The notes beneath the pieces were generated by a model. It saw only the letters and a list, made by a program, of their open reading frames with translations, made no database searches and was not told the DNA's origin. The position numbers and the translations under genes were made by a program. From NCBI GenBank assembly GCA_018894105.1, contig CM032129.1, positions 14,143,968 to 14,207,967 of the forward strand: a stretch of DNA of 64,000 nt, read 5' to 3'. This DNA comes from Jacaranda mimosifolia. Lineage: Eukaryota > Streptophyta > Magnoliopsida > Lamiales > Bignoniaceae. This document shows, one piece after another, positions 35,860 through 48,400 of the stretch (the stretch's first letter is position 1; each line of letters opens with the position of its first letter).

Positions 35860-36190
35860 CGTCATGTGCCGCCTCCGGCCACCACGTGCCATCATCGGAT
35901 CTCCACATGCCGCTGCAGGCAATAGACATCGCCACCACTAGCAGGTGTGCCTCAATGCTAGGAGCAAAATGCCCTAACCAATTTCCCAACCGGCCACCGT
36001 TTGGCCATTCAATTCCGGCAAAAACCACCCTGAAACCTTAGCTTCGCCGCCCTCCGCCATCCTCTCAATTCTACTACTGTCGCTGGTTGAAACCCCAAAT
36101 TAATCCTACCACTAGACTACCCATCACCTCGTGATCAAAACCCACTCAAACACCATCGTTTTCCGCCGGCTGAAATGGCAGAGCCACTAC
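35860..36190 (-). other. GC-rich segment conserved in the long LTR family
   Basis: A CCGCC/CCACC-rich stretch downstream of the LTR's TATA box when read on the minus strand. Equivalent GC-rich segments occur at about 3740-4070, 11720-12050 and 62850-63160. Short frames exist but differ between copies, so I do not call a protein. It probably lies in the transcribed leader. Confidence 0.5.
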
Positions 36191-36736
36191 CTTTCGTGAT
36201 TTTGTCGGTTGTTTTTGGTTAAAGTTGGTATAGATGTGTTCCTCTCAACTAGCGTAAGCTTTATATTGGAATGGTTTCACGCTTTTCGGCTGTTTTTCGA
36301 TGTTTCGCCGGTGGGGTGGGTTTTGGGCACTTTTTGAAAATTTAATAAAAATTCGTCCTTCATTCTATATATATAAAACTATTTTTTAGCTTCTTTACTT
36401 TGGCCCAAACTTTTTGATCGATCCACTTTTTACCCCAAAACTCTTTAACCGCCTTCATTTTAGTCCCCAGTCTTCAATTAAGTCCTCTAACTCCTATTTC
36501 TCATACTTTGACCCCTAACATTTCCATTCTTGGGCAATCGAATCCAAATTTTATTATTTTAAAGTCCTCCAACTTTCAATTTGTCCACTTTAACCCCCTA
36601 ACCCTTATAATTTTAAACAATTGAGTCCCTTTCTTATTTATTATCAAATCCTCCAATTCCTAATATTTCTACCTAAACTTTAATTAATTTAATTTCAATC
36701 AGCTTAAACATGTGTTCCAAAAATCGGGGTGCTACA

Positions 36737-37480
36737 ACCATTTACTGGAGAAAATTTTTCAGCATGGAGAAGTTCTGTGGAGAAAACCTTTTATGCAAAG
36801 AATACGGGCAAAATTATTGATGAAAGTCTACCATTACCGCTCTCAACCTCGCCAGATTTCCATCGGTGGAAGAAGAACAATGCAATGGTAAAGACTTGGA
36901 TTAAAAATTCTTTAGCCAAAGACATATATATTGGAGAGCATAGTGTATGCCGAAACAACACACGAGTTTTGGATGCAACTTTGTGAATGATATAGAAGTA
37001 ATGCCCGTCATTTGTACAAGATTAAAAAGGATCTCTCCTACTTGATTCAAGAATATAATCAGCCCCTAACACAATATTTTACAAAGTTCAAAACTTTGTG
37101 CGAAGAATTATATGTTTGTGGTCCATTACCGCAATGAAATTATGATGTTGTAAAGGAACATAAATAGAGAAGTGAGAGAGAAAAGACTTATCAATCCTTA
37201 TTGGGCTTGAAAAGCAACTTTGATTACTTGAGATCCATGTGGTCTTAATGGAGCTGACTCCATCACTTAGTAAATTTTTTTCCTTAGCATTAAATTGAAC
37301 AACCAACAATATCGACTTTAGAGGGTGTGGCCTTTGTAGCAAAGCCTGATTTTGGAAATAATGAGTGGAGCCAAACAAATAGAAGCCAAAGTTCAAGAAA
37401 TCGATATCGTAAGAAATGTGATCATTGTGGAAAAAGTAGGCACACCAAGGAAGAATGTTTTAAATTATAGGATATCCACT
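36737..37480 (+). pseudogene. copia gag with zinc knuckle
   Basis: The gag frame starts before the solo LTR (about 32742-32816) and resumes at 36737 with FTGENFSAWRSSVEKTFYAKN, the usual copia Gag entry motif (G.NY..W). A W-NNAMVKTWI-NS block follows, as in UBN2-type Gag. After frameshifts, 37060-37130 keeps a QYFTKFKTLCEEL helix. A knuckle C-DH-C-GKSR-H-TKEE-C lies at 37417-37458. Several stops interrupt it. The frame reads smoothly across the removed solo LTR, supporting the insertion call. Confidence 0.85.
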
Positions 37481-37779
37481 CAATCAAAGAAACAACCAGC
37501 AAGGTCATAGAGGCAACATTAGAGGTAATTTTAGGTGACAACAAGGCTATAGAAACATGGCAAAGCTGATTGTCAGTAGCCTGGCCTGAGTGAGCAACAA
37601 TAGCATGAGTTCAAACTTAACAACCTAGATTCTAGTAATGCACAATAATTGATACAACAAACTCTTGGATTCATTGTAGATCAATGCTTCAAACTTTTGT
37701 CTATCCTTGGTCAATACCCAGCCCAAATTATGGTAATGGGCATCTAGCAACCTTTGTAGGTAATTACACTTTATTAGGT

Positions 37780-38140
37780 GATCCTTAGACAATAGATAGC
37801 GGTGCCTCTAACCACACGGGAGAATGAGGAAATACTTGAAAATATCAAGCATGTTTCCTCTCATCCACTCATGAAAAAATTGTTAGGATTTATCCTTAAA
37901 GTAACCTATATTGATACAGCTCATGCTACACCAAAAATTGAATTGAAATATGCAATTTGCATTCTTGGTTTCAAATGTAACCTTCTTTCAATTGCCAAAG
38001 CCACAAGAGACCTTAATTGTTCAATATTCTTCCTAAATTTTGTGTCTACATATAAGGATGCTGATTGGAATGGGTAGGCTTCGAGATGACATTTACCAAT
38101 TAGAGGAAAATTATGGAATAACAACTTGAAGTGTTGTGGG
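37780..38140 (+). pseudogene. copia protease and GAG-pre-integrase region
   Basis: The active-site motif TIDSGASNH is encoded at about 37790-37816; the tryptophan usually before it has become TAG. Further along, FKCNLLSIAKATRDLNCSI matches the copia L.V..L..NLLSI block, and GRLRDDIYQLE near 38075-38105 is the usual start of the pre-integrase segment. The pieces lie in different frames. Confidence 0.78.
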
Positions 38141-38289
38141 ACCAGATCATATTTTATAGCATATGCATTTAGGTCACCTTTTCTTCAGTAAGCTAAAATT
38201 GATTCCTACTATTTCTCTTCCTAGTGAGTCTCATAAAATTGTGATATTTATCATAAGGCCAAACAAACTCGATTGCCTTTTTCGATTAA

Positions 38290-38960
38290 TAATAAACAAA
38301 GCATTAAACCCTTTGCTCTTATACATGTTGATTGTTAGGTCCTTACTCAATTCCATTCCTTAATGGCGCTCGTTGTTTTTTTCAACTATCATGGATGATT
38401 ATTCAAGATGCACTTAGATTTTTCTTTTGAAAACCAAGTCACAGACTTATAATTATCTTACCATTTTATGATTCTCACATAAAGGCAGTAAGAAGTGACA
38501 ATAGGGATGAGTTTGTTTCAAAAGACATAAAAAGTTTCTTTGTTGCTTATGGGATTGAACATCAGACCTCTTGTGTTGCAACACCACAACAAAATGGAAG
38601 AGTTGAATGCAAATATTGTCATGTTCTTAAGGTAGCCCGGTCTTTACTTTTTCAAGCTTATTTACCTTTGAAATTTTTGGGAAAGTGTGTTTTGATTGTA
38701 GTTCATCTTATTAATTTAATGCCAACCTCAATTCTTGACAATAAGAGTTCATATGAAATTTTATTTCAAAGAACCCCCAATTATGATTGTTTGAAAGTTT
38801 TTGGTTCCCTCTGTTACGTTCACAATAATGAAAAAATGCAAGATAAATTCTCCCGTAAAGTACACCGATGCATATTTCTTAGTACCCCCATGGGAAAATG
38901 GGATATAAGGTATATGATTTGAAGAAACAAAGGTTATTTGTATTAGTTATATGAGCATGT
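38290..38960 (+). pseudogene. copia integrase core
   Basis: Fragments follow the copia integrase order: a GPYSIPSLNGAR..F-like stretch and MDDYSR near 38385, then an RSDN..EFVSKDIKSFF block with a catalytic aspartate, and TPQQNGRVE near 38582 carrying the catalytic glutamate. The 38668-38922 frame continues with KFLGKCVLIVVHLIN and the FGSLCYVHN motif. Two frameshifts separate the parts. The sequence continues past 38960, with stops, to the Tat-element insertion at 39212. Confidence 0.85.
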
Positions 38961-39211
38961 TTTTCCTTGCAAGCTTAATAATGAATTATATGATCTGAAC
39001 AAACCATCTCCTACCCCAGCATATACATCCATAAACTAAATTGTACCATAAGAAAATGCTATTGGAATAAAATTTTGAGATATTTCAGCCCCACTAGTTG
39101 TGCCTATGACTTTTTGCTCCACTGGCAGCATAGCTGGTATTCCAACATCAAATCCAGAATGTTCTTTATCCCATCTCACAGCTGATTTTACTATTGTAGG
39201 TATAATGCACC

Positions 39212-39891
39212 TGATATGGGTATGTTGGATGAGCCCAATAATATGGGCCCAATAGAATATCGCTAATCAGGCCCAAATCAGCCAGACTAACCCATATGCA
39301 AGCGCCCAATATCGAAAATATCGACCTAAGCGAGATCGACAAAATTCTCAACCATGTGCGATCGAGTAGACATATAATGACGTCCATAAAGGTTCGCAGC
39401 TCCATCTTCCTCGACCAGGTACGATCAAGTAGATCTGCAACTACGACCTCTATGCTAGCCACAACATTAATTGTAGCATCTGCTACTAGTCATGTCCATA
39501 TTTAATGTGGTCGAACTACTATTATGCCCGTATTTAATGGCCATGTTAATCCATTGTTGCCGGCCGGTCATAAGCATGATGATGAACTAGGTACAAAAAG
39601 ACTTATTCTACCTTATACGAATGGGAATCAACTGAACCATAGCGAGGGAAAAACCATTCTTTCCATTTCTCACCTAGTACTATAAATACCCTCTTCTCAA
39701 AGTCAAAGGTATTCCATTCCACTTATCTCTAAGACATTACTCTGCCAATTTGGATGTTAGTCAAACAGGCTAGCTTGATAGTTGTTCGTTGATTATAGAA
39801 TTCAACCCTATTTTCTTTCTCTCTCTATTTGTACCAAACTTTCTAGTTGACCATCTTCTCTGAGCAATACGTACAAGAAAACCCCTTATCA
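39212..39891 (+). repeat. 5' LTR of the Tat-lineage element
   Basis: Matches 48906-49674, but lacks two blocks that the right LTR has, near 49231-49270 and 49493-49545. Confidence 0.88.
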
Positions 39892-39910
39892 TTTGGCACC
39901 ATCTGTGGGA
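39892..39910 (+). other. primer-binding site of the Tat-lineage element
   Basis: TTTGGCACCATCTGTGGGA immediately follows the LTR. The form TTTGGCGCC(G/A)TCTGTGGG is common in Tat-like elements. Confidence 0.7.
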
Positions 39911-39933
39911 AACTTGAATTTTCAATCGAGAAA

Positions 39934-41340
39934 ATGGTGAACACCAAGCGTGACCATAGATCACCACCACCACCCCTTCCACCACCACAGCTACAGCAAG
40001 CCCAAGACCCAACTCTCAACCGAAGTAGGTAGTGACTTTGACAATCCCACAGCCTATGTAAATCATAAATGACCAGATATTGACACAATTATCAGCTGCC
40101 TTGTAAAGACATAATAATCAATCCATTGCGGTCACCAGCATGACCCAACATCTTTCCCACAGGGAAGAGAGACTCCTATGAGATGATAGACCAAGGAATG
40201 AAACTCAATGCCATACCAGTAGGCGTGATGCTAGCCTGGACGGTATCCGTAAGAAAATACCCTCTACCAACCCCGTGAAGAGGTAGCGAATTTGGTTGAT
40301 TACCCAATCGAGCCTAGTAATAATATGGTTGAACACCTTAGACCTTAGCCAAGTAAAGATTTGTCCTAAACAGACTGCGAGGAATGGGATGAGGTCTCAT
40401 ACCAAGTTCAACAGCTGAACAAATGCCTGGAAGAAATCTTTAAGCAAAACATCGAAAGAAACCTCCAACCCGATGGTACACCATGGCTTCGATAAGAAAA
40501 AGAATCCATTTTCATCCAGGAGATAATTGATGAGAGCATAGCAATTGATGCGAAGATTCTGATCAACCTCCCTAGATATGAGGGATCTAGTGACCCTAAC
40601 GTGCACCTTCTATAGTTCGAGCATATGATGCAACTCCATGGTCACAACGACCACATCCATGCTAAGACGTTAGTCACCACATTTCAGGGAATAGCATTCG
40701 AATCGTTTGTTAAGTTGAAGCCCGCATAAATCTTCTCGTATGACCAACTTTGTGATAAATTTCTCCACCAATTTGCCAGCAGAAGGAAATCAAAGCTTTC
40801 TCATACTCACCTCTATATAGTGAAGTAGAATGAGGGAGAATCTCTTCAGGATTTCTTTGCTAAGTTTAATATCCAAGTGTTGAAGATTGATAACCTCAGG
40901 ATTGAATTCTTGATCGACGTACTATTCCTTGAACTTAGGCACAAAAAGTGTGCCAATGCTCTTGTTAGAGAGAGACCACGCTCAATGGAGGAACTGATCG
41001 ACCTCATGGAGAGGTACATGACCCAAGAAAACATGAACAAAATGGAATACGAAAGCACGGAGAATGATAAAAAGAAAGCAAAAGAGAAAGATGACAGACA
41101 TAAAAAAGACGACCACCTATCCCCTATCAAGAGATTCCATAATTACACCCTACTAAACATACATAGAAAGGAGGTCCTATTTGCCATCTAACACGAAAAC
41201 CTCCTCAAAAAATTGAGAAAGTTAAATGAGAAAACTGCTATGAAAAACTCAAAGAAGTATTGCCACATTCACAGACAGAAGGGCATAACATGGAGGACTG
41301 CTTCAATCTCCATGACAAAATTGAACGATTGATTTGCTAA
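39934..41340 (+). pseudogene. gag of the Tat-lineage element
   Basis: An ATG at 39934 starts a short proline-rich N-terminus, then stops. The capsid-like core is recognizable from about 40550: LPRYEGSSDPNVH, a QLHGHNDH block, TTFQGIAFESF, and at 40877-41191 a long open segment with FNIQVLKIDNLR, then ERPRSMEELIDLMERYM and a lysine-rich tail. A knuckle-like KYCHIHRQKGHNMEDCFNL (with one frameshift) lies at about 41254-41315. This is the usual layout of Tat Gag proteins. At least four frame breaks occur. Confidence 0.82.
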
Positions 41341-41599
41341 GGACATCTGAAAAAATTTGTCGACGACAAAGCCAGATAAAGGGACCAGACCGACTAGACT
41401 CTCTGTAGATAAAAGGTCAGTCAGCCCAAGAAAAGACGATAAAGGAAAGAGGAAGGTCGAAGAAGAATGTCCCCCCTTGCAAGGTGCATTCAATACCATT
41501 GGAAGGGGATCGTTGGGGGGGACTCAAAAATAGTAAAGAGATAGGTCTAAATTTAGCTTGACGCCACCAAGTCCATAGGGCTAAAATAGTTTTTCAATT

Positions 41600-41990
41600 A
41601 TCTACCAGTGTAAAGTTGATCTCTCTCTCGGATTTCGATCTCTCTCACCTAGGGGACCAGGGGGCTGACAGCAAATTAGATTACCCACTTGTTGTGACAG
41701 TGGAAATTGCAAATTTTGAGGGCAGGAAAATTCTAGTCGATAATGGTAGCTTTACCAACATAATTTTCTTGTTGACCTTAGAAAGAATGAAGTTAGGAAA
41801 GCTTAAGTTCGAGCTGGTGCATACCCCGCTCATCAAGTTTTGAGGGACCAAGATCATCCCGGTAGGGTCTACAACTCTGTTCACTTTATTTGGCGAAGCC
41901 CTGTGATTAGTTACTAGGTGGTTGACGTCCTATTTGGCTATAACGCCATCATTAGGAGACTAGCACTGAATGATTTTAGAGCTGTTGTTT
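41600..41990 (+). pseudogene. aspartic protease of the Tat-lineage element
   Basis: The 75-codon frame at 41616-41843 has HLGDQGADSKLDYPLVVTV, then the active-site ILVDNGSFTNIIF. VDNGS in place of DTGA is the normal form in Tat and Athila proteases. A weak GYNAIIRR-L match near 41938-41965 marks the protease-RT junction after a frameshift. Confidence 0.82.
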
Positions 41991-42326
41991 CTACATACCA
42001 CATGAAGTTTAAGTTCTCGCCAGTGGCTAGAACCGACAAGCTGCTCTGCAATATGAAAGAGGCATAGTGATGCTACATAATCTCAATCGAGGCAAACAAG
42101 TAGAAACCTCGCCCAAAACTGAAACCCTCGGGGGACATCCCAATAATGCAGCCCGAGAAGGGACAAACTAACAAGAAGAGGAAAAGAAAAGACACAGGGG
42201 TCGGACCAGTAGAAGAGTTCAAAACCATAGAGTTGGAGCCCATAAATCCTGATAAAACCACAAGGATCGAAACTAACCTGGGGAACAACATGGAATATAT
42301 GCTAGTCAACTTTCTCAGAAACAACA

Positions 42327-43100
42327 TTGATGTTTTTGCTTAGAAGGAAGCCGACTTGCAAGGAATTAATCCCCAGGTCATTGTTCATCATCTTAATGTC
42401 GACCCGACCTTCAAGCCAGTCAGACAGAAGACTAGGACATTCAATGCTGAAAGATGTCAAATCATCGAGAAAGAAGTCAACAAGCTCTTCGAGGCAGGTT
42501 ATATTGTAGAAATTAAATATCTTAGTTGATTATGTAATGTAGTCCTTCTCCCTAAGAATGAGGGAAACTGGGGAATGTATAATGGTTTCACTGATTTGAA
42601 TAAAGCATGCACTAAAGACCCTTACCTACTGTCTCGAATAGATTTATTAGTTAATTTAACAGCAGGGTGTGGCTTGTTGAGCATGATGGATGCTTCCCAA
42701 GGGTATTATCAAGTTTCCATGACTCCAGAAGATAGAGATAAAATTTCTTTTGGCCTTAAAGGGGCGACCTACCAAAAGGCTGGCAAATTTTATGCTCAAG
42801 AATGAGATTGATCAAATGATGGAGGTCTATATCAACGACATGATTGCCAAGTCAAAAAAGAAAATAAATCATTTGGCCGACCTCAACCACGCATTCTCAA
42901 TTTTCAGGATGAAACTTAATCCTAACAAATGCATATTCGGGGTGAGAGGCAGAAAATTCTTAGGATACATGGTCAACTAAAGAGGGATTGAAGCAAACCC
43001 ACAAAAGATTCAAGTGAACCAAGGTATTCCTCTCCCAAAGACAGTTAGAGATGTCTAGAGACTAGTCGGAAGGATCATAGCTTTGGGTCAATTTATTTCC
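42327..43100 (+). pseudogene. reverse transcriptase of the Tat-lineage element
   Basis: Overlapping frames cover RT. About 42360-42520 has decayed fingers (ARK-type HxLNVDP and KEVNKLFEAGYI). 42575-42805 has TDLNKACTKDPYLL, SRIDLLVNLTAGCGLLSMMDASQGYYQV. 42750-42980 has YINDMIAKSKKKINHLADL, where the catalytic YVDD is now YIND, so one aspartate is lost. NPNKCIFGVRGRKFLGYMV ends the domain. A small deletion falls in the region that normally encodes the MPFGL block. Confidence 0.85.
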
Positions 43101-43599
43101 TGAGAAAAGTTTACCATTTTTCAAAATCCTTGGGAATGCTTGCAAGTTTAATTGGACGAAAGAATGGGACCAGGCATTGGTCGACTTAAAGCAGTATCTG
43201 TCCACTCTACTAATGCTTGCCAAACTTGAAATTAGTAAGGTTTTTCTTTGTGCTTAGCAGTCTCGACAGCATCAATCAGTTCGGCTCTAGTATCTACACA
43301 ATAAGGCACACACAAACCAGTATACTACATCAGCAAAGCTTTACAAAGTCTTGAACACAATTACCTGGAAATCGAGAAGTTTGCCCTTGCTTTGATTATA
43401 ATAGGAAGAAAATTGAGACCTTATGTCCAGTCGCACTCTATTGTTGTCTTGATGAACCAGCCCTTAAAGTAAGTCTTGACAAAACTAAACACATCGGCCA
43501 TATTAACCAAGTGGGCCATCAAGTTGGGGAAATTCAATGTCAATTTCCAACACCATTAAAGACCAGGTATTGGCTAATTTTATAGCAGAGTGCGTCAAC

Positions 43600-44105
43600 C
43601 TTCCTGTAGCAGTCGAGTAGTAGCCACTCGTCTGGCCATTACATATTGACGGGTTAGTAATATCCTCAGAGGGTGGAGCAAGAATTTCTTTGCGCTCCCC
43701 TTACAGAGAAGAATATGACTTTACTATCAAACTTGACTATCCAGTCACAAACAATGAAGTAGAGTACGAAGCTCTTATTTCAATCATGAGGGTGGCCATC
43801 AATAGGGGAGTCAAGCATTTAATAGCTATCACAGACTCATAGTTGGTCGCCGAATAATTTGAATGCAATTTTGAGGTAAAAGAAGCGTCCATGAATAGAT
43901 ACCTTGCAGAGGTTAAGAGGTTAGAACAACAATTCAAGGAATTCGTACTCAGTCAAGTGCCCAGGATGGAAAATGAGATAGCAGATGCACTATTTAAATT
44001 TGCTAGCTCAACCAAAGATACCAGAGAACGAACCATCACATTTTTTGTTGCAGACAAATCCACCATAAAAAAACCTCGACTGGACCCAAGTATGGGACAT
44101 TGAGG
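43600..44105 (+). pseudogene. RNase H of the Tat-lineage element
   Basis: The plus frame has a HIDGLVISSEGGARI strand, NNEVEYEALI with the catalytic glutamate, and ITDS for the aspartate, followed after two stops by an open segment with RYLAEVKRLEQQFKEF and NEIADALFKFAS. This is the RNase H arrangement of Tat pol; NEIADAL is the normal N..ADxL signature. The upstream tether (43010-43580) is also recognizable but decayed. Confidence 0.82.
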
Positions 44106-44199
44106 AGTTGTCTCCTAGTTGACAAGATGAGATCAAGGCTTACCTAAAGAAAGGTAAAGAACCACAAGATAAAATGAAGCCATGAAGAGTAAGAGCCGA

Positions 44200-45350
44200 G
44201 TGACCAAATTTGCCCTCCACAAATACGGTCAATTACATAAGAGATTTCCTGTGGGTCCCTCATTTAGATGCTTCACATCGGAGTAGGCCTAAGAAGTCCT
44301 AAAAGAGATCCATGTAGGCATTTGCGGAAACCACTATAGGGGATGAGCATTGGCCCACTCGGTTATCAGGAACGGCTACTTTTGGCCGACCTTACTACAA
44401 GATGCGGTCCATTTCGCTAAGAAGTGCCCGTCCTGCTGGATGCATGCCAATGTATGCCATCAGCCAGCTTCGACCCTCGTCTAAGTCAAAATTACATAGC
44501 CATTCGACTAATGGGGAATAGACATAGTAAGCTCATTACCAAAAGCCACGGGATAAAGAAAATATATGATAGTGGCAATTGAATAGTTTACCAAATGGGT
44601 TGAAGCAGAGGCAGTTTTAAAGATAAATGATGCAGCAATAAGAATCTTTCTATGGAAAACGTCATCTGCTGCTTCGGTTTGGCAAAGGTGTTGATATCAG
44701 ATAATGGAACCTAGTTTCAGAGCAAAGGCATGAGAGATTGGTCCTAAAGTCGCAATACATAATAGTACTTACGTCGGTAGGCAACCCATAGGCAAATAGG
44801 CAGACAGAAGTCACCAATCGAACCATCCTGGACCACATTAAAAATTGATTGGAGAGATCTAAAGGTAACTGGGTAGATGACCTTCTAGGAATGTTATAGG
44901 CTTCAAGGACTACCCCTAGAACTGCAACAGGTCACAGCCTTTACAGTCAGGTCTATAGTTCAGAAGCAGTGATCCCAGCAGAATTGATACAACACACAAC
45001 TCAAGTGATTTACTACAACCCGATCAAGAATTAGGCAGAAAGACTACTTGACCTCAAAACCATCGATAAGCTGCTGCGACAACAGGCATACATGAAAATA
45101 CAAAGGTACAAGTCAATAATGGCAAGGCATTATGACAAGAGAATAAAGCTAAAAAGTTTCCAAGTTGGGGACCTTGTCCTTAAAAAGGTTGAGGTATCAA
45201 GGCCCGTAAAAAAACTCAACCCAAATGGGAGGGTCCATATTCAGTTGTCAAAGTAGGCACAAAAAACTCTTACAGGATAGCCGACATAAACGGGGATGAA
45301 CTACCTCAACCACTGAATGCAAATAGTTTGAAGAAATTCTATGTGTAAAA
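44200..45350 (+). pseudogene. integrase of the Tat-lineage element
   Basis: Decayed frames give the zinc region (H-G-CG-H, NGYFWPTLLQDAVHFAKKCPSC, keeping both cysteines), WGIDIVSSLPKATG with the first catalytic aspartate, and FTKWVEAEA. The second aspartate and the glutamate regions are broken by frameshifts. The C-terminus at about 45175-45347 is open: KKLNPNWEGPY-VVK, NSYRIADINGDELPQ and LKKFYV before a TAA. There is no chromodomain, as expected for Tat. Confidence 0.8.
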
Positions 45351-46029
45351 TGAAATCCTGTAATCTCAGTCAACCACCTTAAAGCCATACAAGATCCAGT
45401 CTTCTTGAAAATGCGTAATTGTAATTTTCCTTATACCAAGGGAACTTCATTTCTCATAAGATGATCTTGTAATACTAGTTTGGCCTTAACTACCATGAAG
45501 ATCCCCCTCCTCAATGCGTGAAATTAGAGTTGATTTCAAACTAATCAAAGAAAAGACAAGCACACGTCGACCCCGCAATCGCAGGCTAAATTGGTTTCCA
45601 ACCAATTAATGATGACGTAAGCATACGCCGACCCCATAATCACGTAGTAAAGCCGATTTCAAACTAGCTAATGAAAAATAAAAATTTCATCTTGACCCTA
45701 TAGATACATCGACCTCAATGGTCACAATAAGCAAATGATCAAAATCAACATAAAATTGATATTGAACAAGAGATATATCGACCTCTAGGGTCACTATATG
45801 CAAAAGTCGAAATCAACATAAAGATGCATAATCGACAACAAACACCAGGATTGATATTGAAGTTAAAATTGCTGAAAGGTCATAACTCAAACTGAAATTG
45901 TCAAAAATATTCAACATTTTTTACAAGCAAAAAACTAAAATTGTTCAAATGCCCATCGAGGCATTACGTTATCCCCAAAGTCAAAAATAGTATACAGCAT
46001 TCAAAAAACCACAAAATTTCAACTGGATC

Positions 46030-48400
46030 CTACTCTTTCCCCCCGGCTCCCACGTGCAGTAGCTTTAGCCGCGACCTCATCCATAGCTTTAACAACCTCA
46101 AATGTTGAATCAACAGAAATGGCTTGAGATGGGCCCTCGACCTCCTGATCTGGTCAAGAAGGAAATACCCTTGCAGGTCGAGAGGGCCCAACATCGTCAC
46201 CCAAGAATGGATGCTTAGCAATAGGGAAATACACATTGACATCCACCTTCTTGCTCTTGATTTGAGGGCAAAATCACCGGCAAATTTGGACTCTTGGCAC
46301 TCAGCGACAACCTTTAGATGAACTGGAACTTTCGTTGCGTCAATAGCCACCTCCTCAATATAGTCTTCCAACTATTCATTTTTCAACACACTCAGCTGAG
46401 CCTTATTTTCTTCCTAAATCTCATAACCCAAGAACTCCAACTGCTTTACCATTTTCTCGAACGCTTTCTTTGCGTCGTCCAAGCTAAATATCACACTAGC
46501 ATTAGTGAACGCAAAGCTCAGCATGAATTGTTGAACGACTTTATTTTGGATGCTAAGAAGGGTCTTGAAGAATTCTGCTCGAGCATAATGAAGATAACTA
46601 TTATATCCTTAGGATCGACCAGAGAGAGATACCTTATAGACCTCAGATCCTGTCTTCTTCAGAAGCTCTTTCAAGTGGCTTCTTTCCTCTTTTGTACTCA
46701 AAAGTACCTACTCTTTCTCCTCGATCTGTTTCTCTAGTTCCTAGACCCTCGACTCTAGGGGTTTAAGCTTAGTCTTTGACATTTCAAACTGTTCCTTTTC
46801 TAACTACTTGCACTCTTTCTCCAACCTCACACCATATACCCAAGACAACTCAAATTGTCTATGTAAATTGTAGCCCAATTTCCCAACATACGAGTATTCA
46901 TAAATAAGTCATACATATGAAGACATCAATAAAATTGCTATTTGACAAAAAAATTGACAATTATCATATTCGCGTGATAAGCGAACGCCTTCAGTGTGTT
47001 GATTTGGCTTTGGTGAAGCATTTTTTTCTAGTCCTGAACGAAAAGAAAAGTTGTCAATACCTTTAGTAGAGTCATACCTTTAGGCCTCTGCACCCATCAT
47101 GGTTGTCGTGTTCGACACCCCAATCCCCAGCCCTAACCATGGTTTGGGAAACTTCGCTAGTTAAATAATTACTCATCTGATAGTAACCTATACACCTCCT
47201 CGTTGGGGTCGACCATCTTCTCATTTCGTTTCTCAATTGTAGTCTTCTTGGTGGTAGCAGCCCAGCTTTGCCCCTCCCCGACGGTAGCCTTTCTATTTGG
47301 TCAAGCTGCTAGACTCGTGGCTCGACCACACTCTATACTGCAATCCATGAAATCATTGGGAGTGCTTGTCTAGCTTGTCCAGATGGTGTACAGCAGTTGC
47401 TGCCTGCCTCTTTAAGGCCTTCTGCTAACGTATCATCGCTAATTGTGGCACCTTGTCCATGATCAATAAATTTGACAAAGAAAAAACAAACAAAATATAA
47501 TATCACTCACAAACTATGTCAAAGCAACAAAATAACATAAGAAAATCAACCTTACCTAGTCGCACAATTGGCGCCAACTTGAAGGGGGCAGCCGACAAAC
47601 CCGTCAGCACCAAATTCTTCTCTCTAGTGAAACTGGCTACCTCCATCTTTCCAAATTCGATCAAATCCTGAATGAATGTATTATGCCAGGTCGGATTCTC
47701 ATTTCCAGGCATCTCAACCCACCCCCTCCATCAGCCCCTCGGGATATTGAATCCACCCCCACTAGGAATGCCCATAAAGAAATACTTTTTTTTCCACGCT
47801 TGACCATGACAAAGAGAGGGAGTGACAAAAAATTTTCAGCGAGGTCGAGCAGTCAAGTAATAAAATCCCAACTCGTTAGCTCCCCGACTTGCGAGACATG
47901 GAAAGATGAAAAATGTTGCTAAAATTTACGGAAGAAGAAGGTTTTTTATGTATTATCATCAATACTACAAAACTATACAATATTGAAAAATAATTTAGAA
48001 GGAGCTGGGTTATACAGACATGGAGACCCGGTAGCAAGTTGACTATAGGTTGTGCAATCAGAAACCTAAGGCCACACTTTAGGAAATCTTCAAACACAAT
48101 GATGCACCCTTCAAGAGGGTTATTCATCATATCCCTCGCTTTAGGTCGAATCAATTGAAACTCATCTGGGATATGATATCTCTGCTTAATCGATCTTAGG
48201 TCATTCAAGCTAATCTCTGACATTATTTTGCTATAATAGGTCGTGGTAAATAACATACACCTAGAGGCAGATGGTTGACAAACCTCACCAGAAGGCTTCA
48301 CCTCATCGGCACTAAGCCCAGATGGTCTAGCCTCATCAATCGCATGACCAGAAGGCCCCGCCTCGTCACATATGGGATCCCCATAACTACTAGTCACTCA
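46030..48400 (-). pseudogene. antisense ORF of the Tat-lineage element (PF04195-like)
   Basis: On the strand opposite gag-pol, the 173-codon frame at 47876-48397 starts with acidic repeats (DEARPSG, DEVKPSG) followed by ISLNDLRSIKQRYHIPDEF, then EGCIIVFEDFLKCGLRF. This resembles the plant 'putative gypsy type transposon' domain (PF04195), in which a ...YHIP... segment precedes a hydrophobic helix run. Continuing leftward, 47503-47712 and 46370-46860 encode a charged, coiled-coil-rich region (ELEKQIEEKE, HLKELLKK), and 46030-46371 a tail. Antisense extra ORFs between integrase and the 3' LTR are known in some Tat elements. Their function is not established; stops show this copy is dead. Confidence 0.68.

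Larger units (their letters stand above)
32822..36736 (-). mobile_element. solo LTR of the long-LTR family, in the copia gag
   Basis: Begins TGTAATGCCC and ends GGTGCTACA on the plus strand, with a perfect ACCAT duplication on both sides (32817-32821 and 36737-36741). Reverse-complemented, it is similar to the 3167-14034 LTRs: for example GTGAAGTCTCATCA, GGTGGTGAGATGGAT and the AGGCATG/CATGCCT inverted repeat at 33506-33527. A TATA run lies near 36366. With no internal region present, it arose by recombination between two LTRs. Removing the nested solo LTR leaves about 3.0 kb. Confidence 0.92.

Noticed and set aside
39770..40088. Minus-strand frames opposite the start of the Tat gag
   Set aside because: They are complements of the proline-rich gag N-terminus (glycine/valine runs) and match no family.
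46318..46737. A 139-codon plus-strand frame inside the Tat-lineage element
   Set aside because: The opposite strand encodes the coiled-coil part of the antisense ORF, which gives a sensible motif order; the plus frame is a shadow rich in F, L and I.
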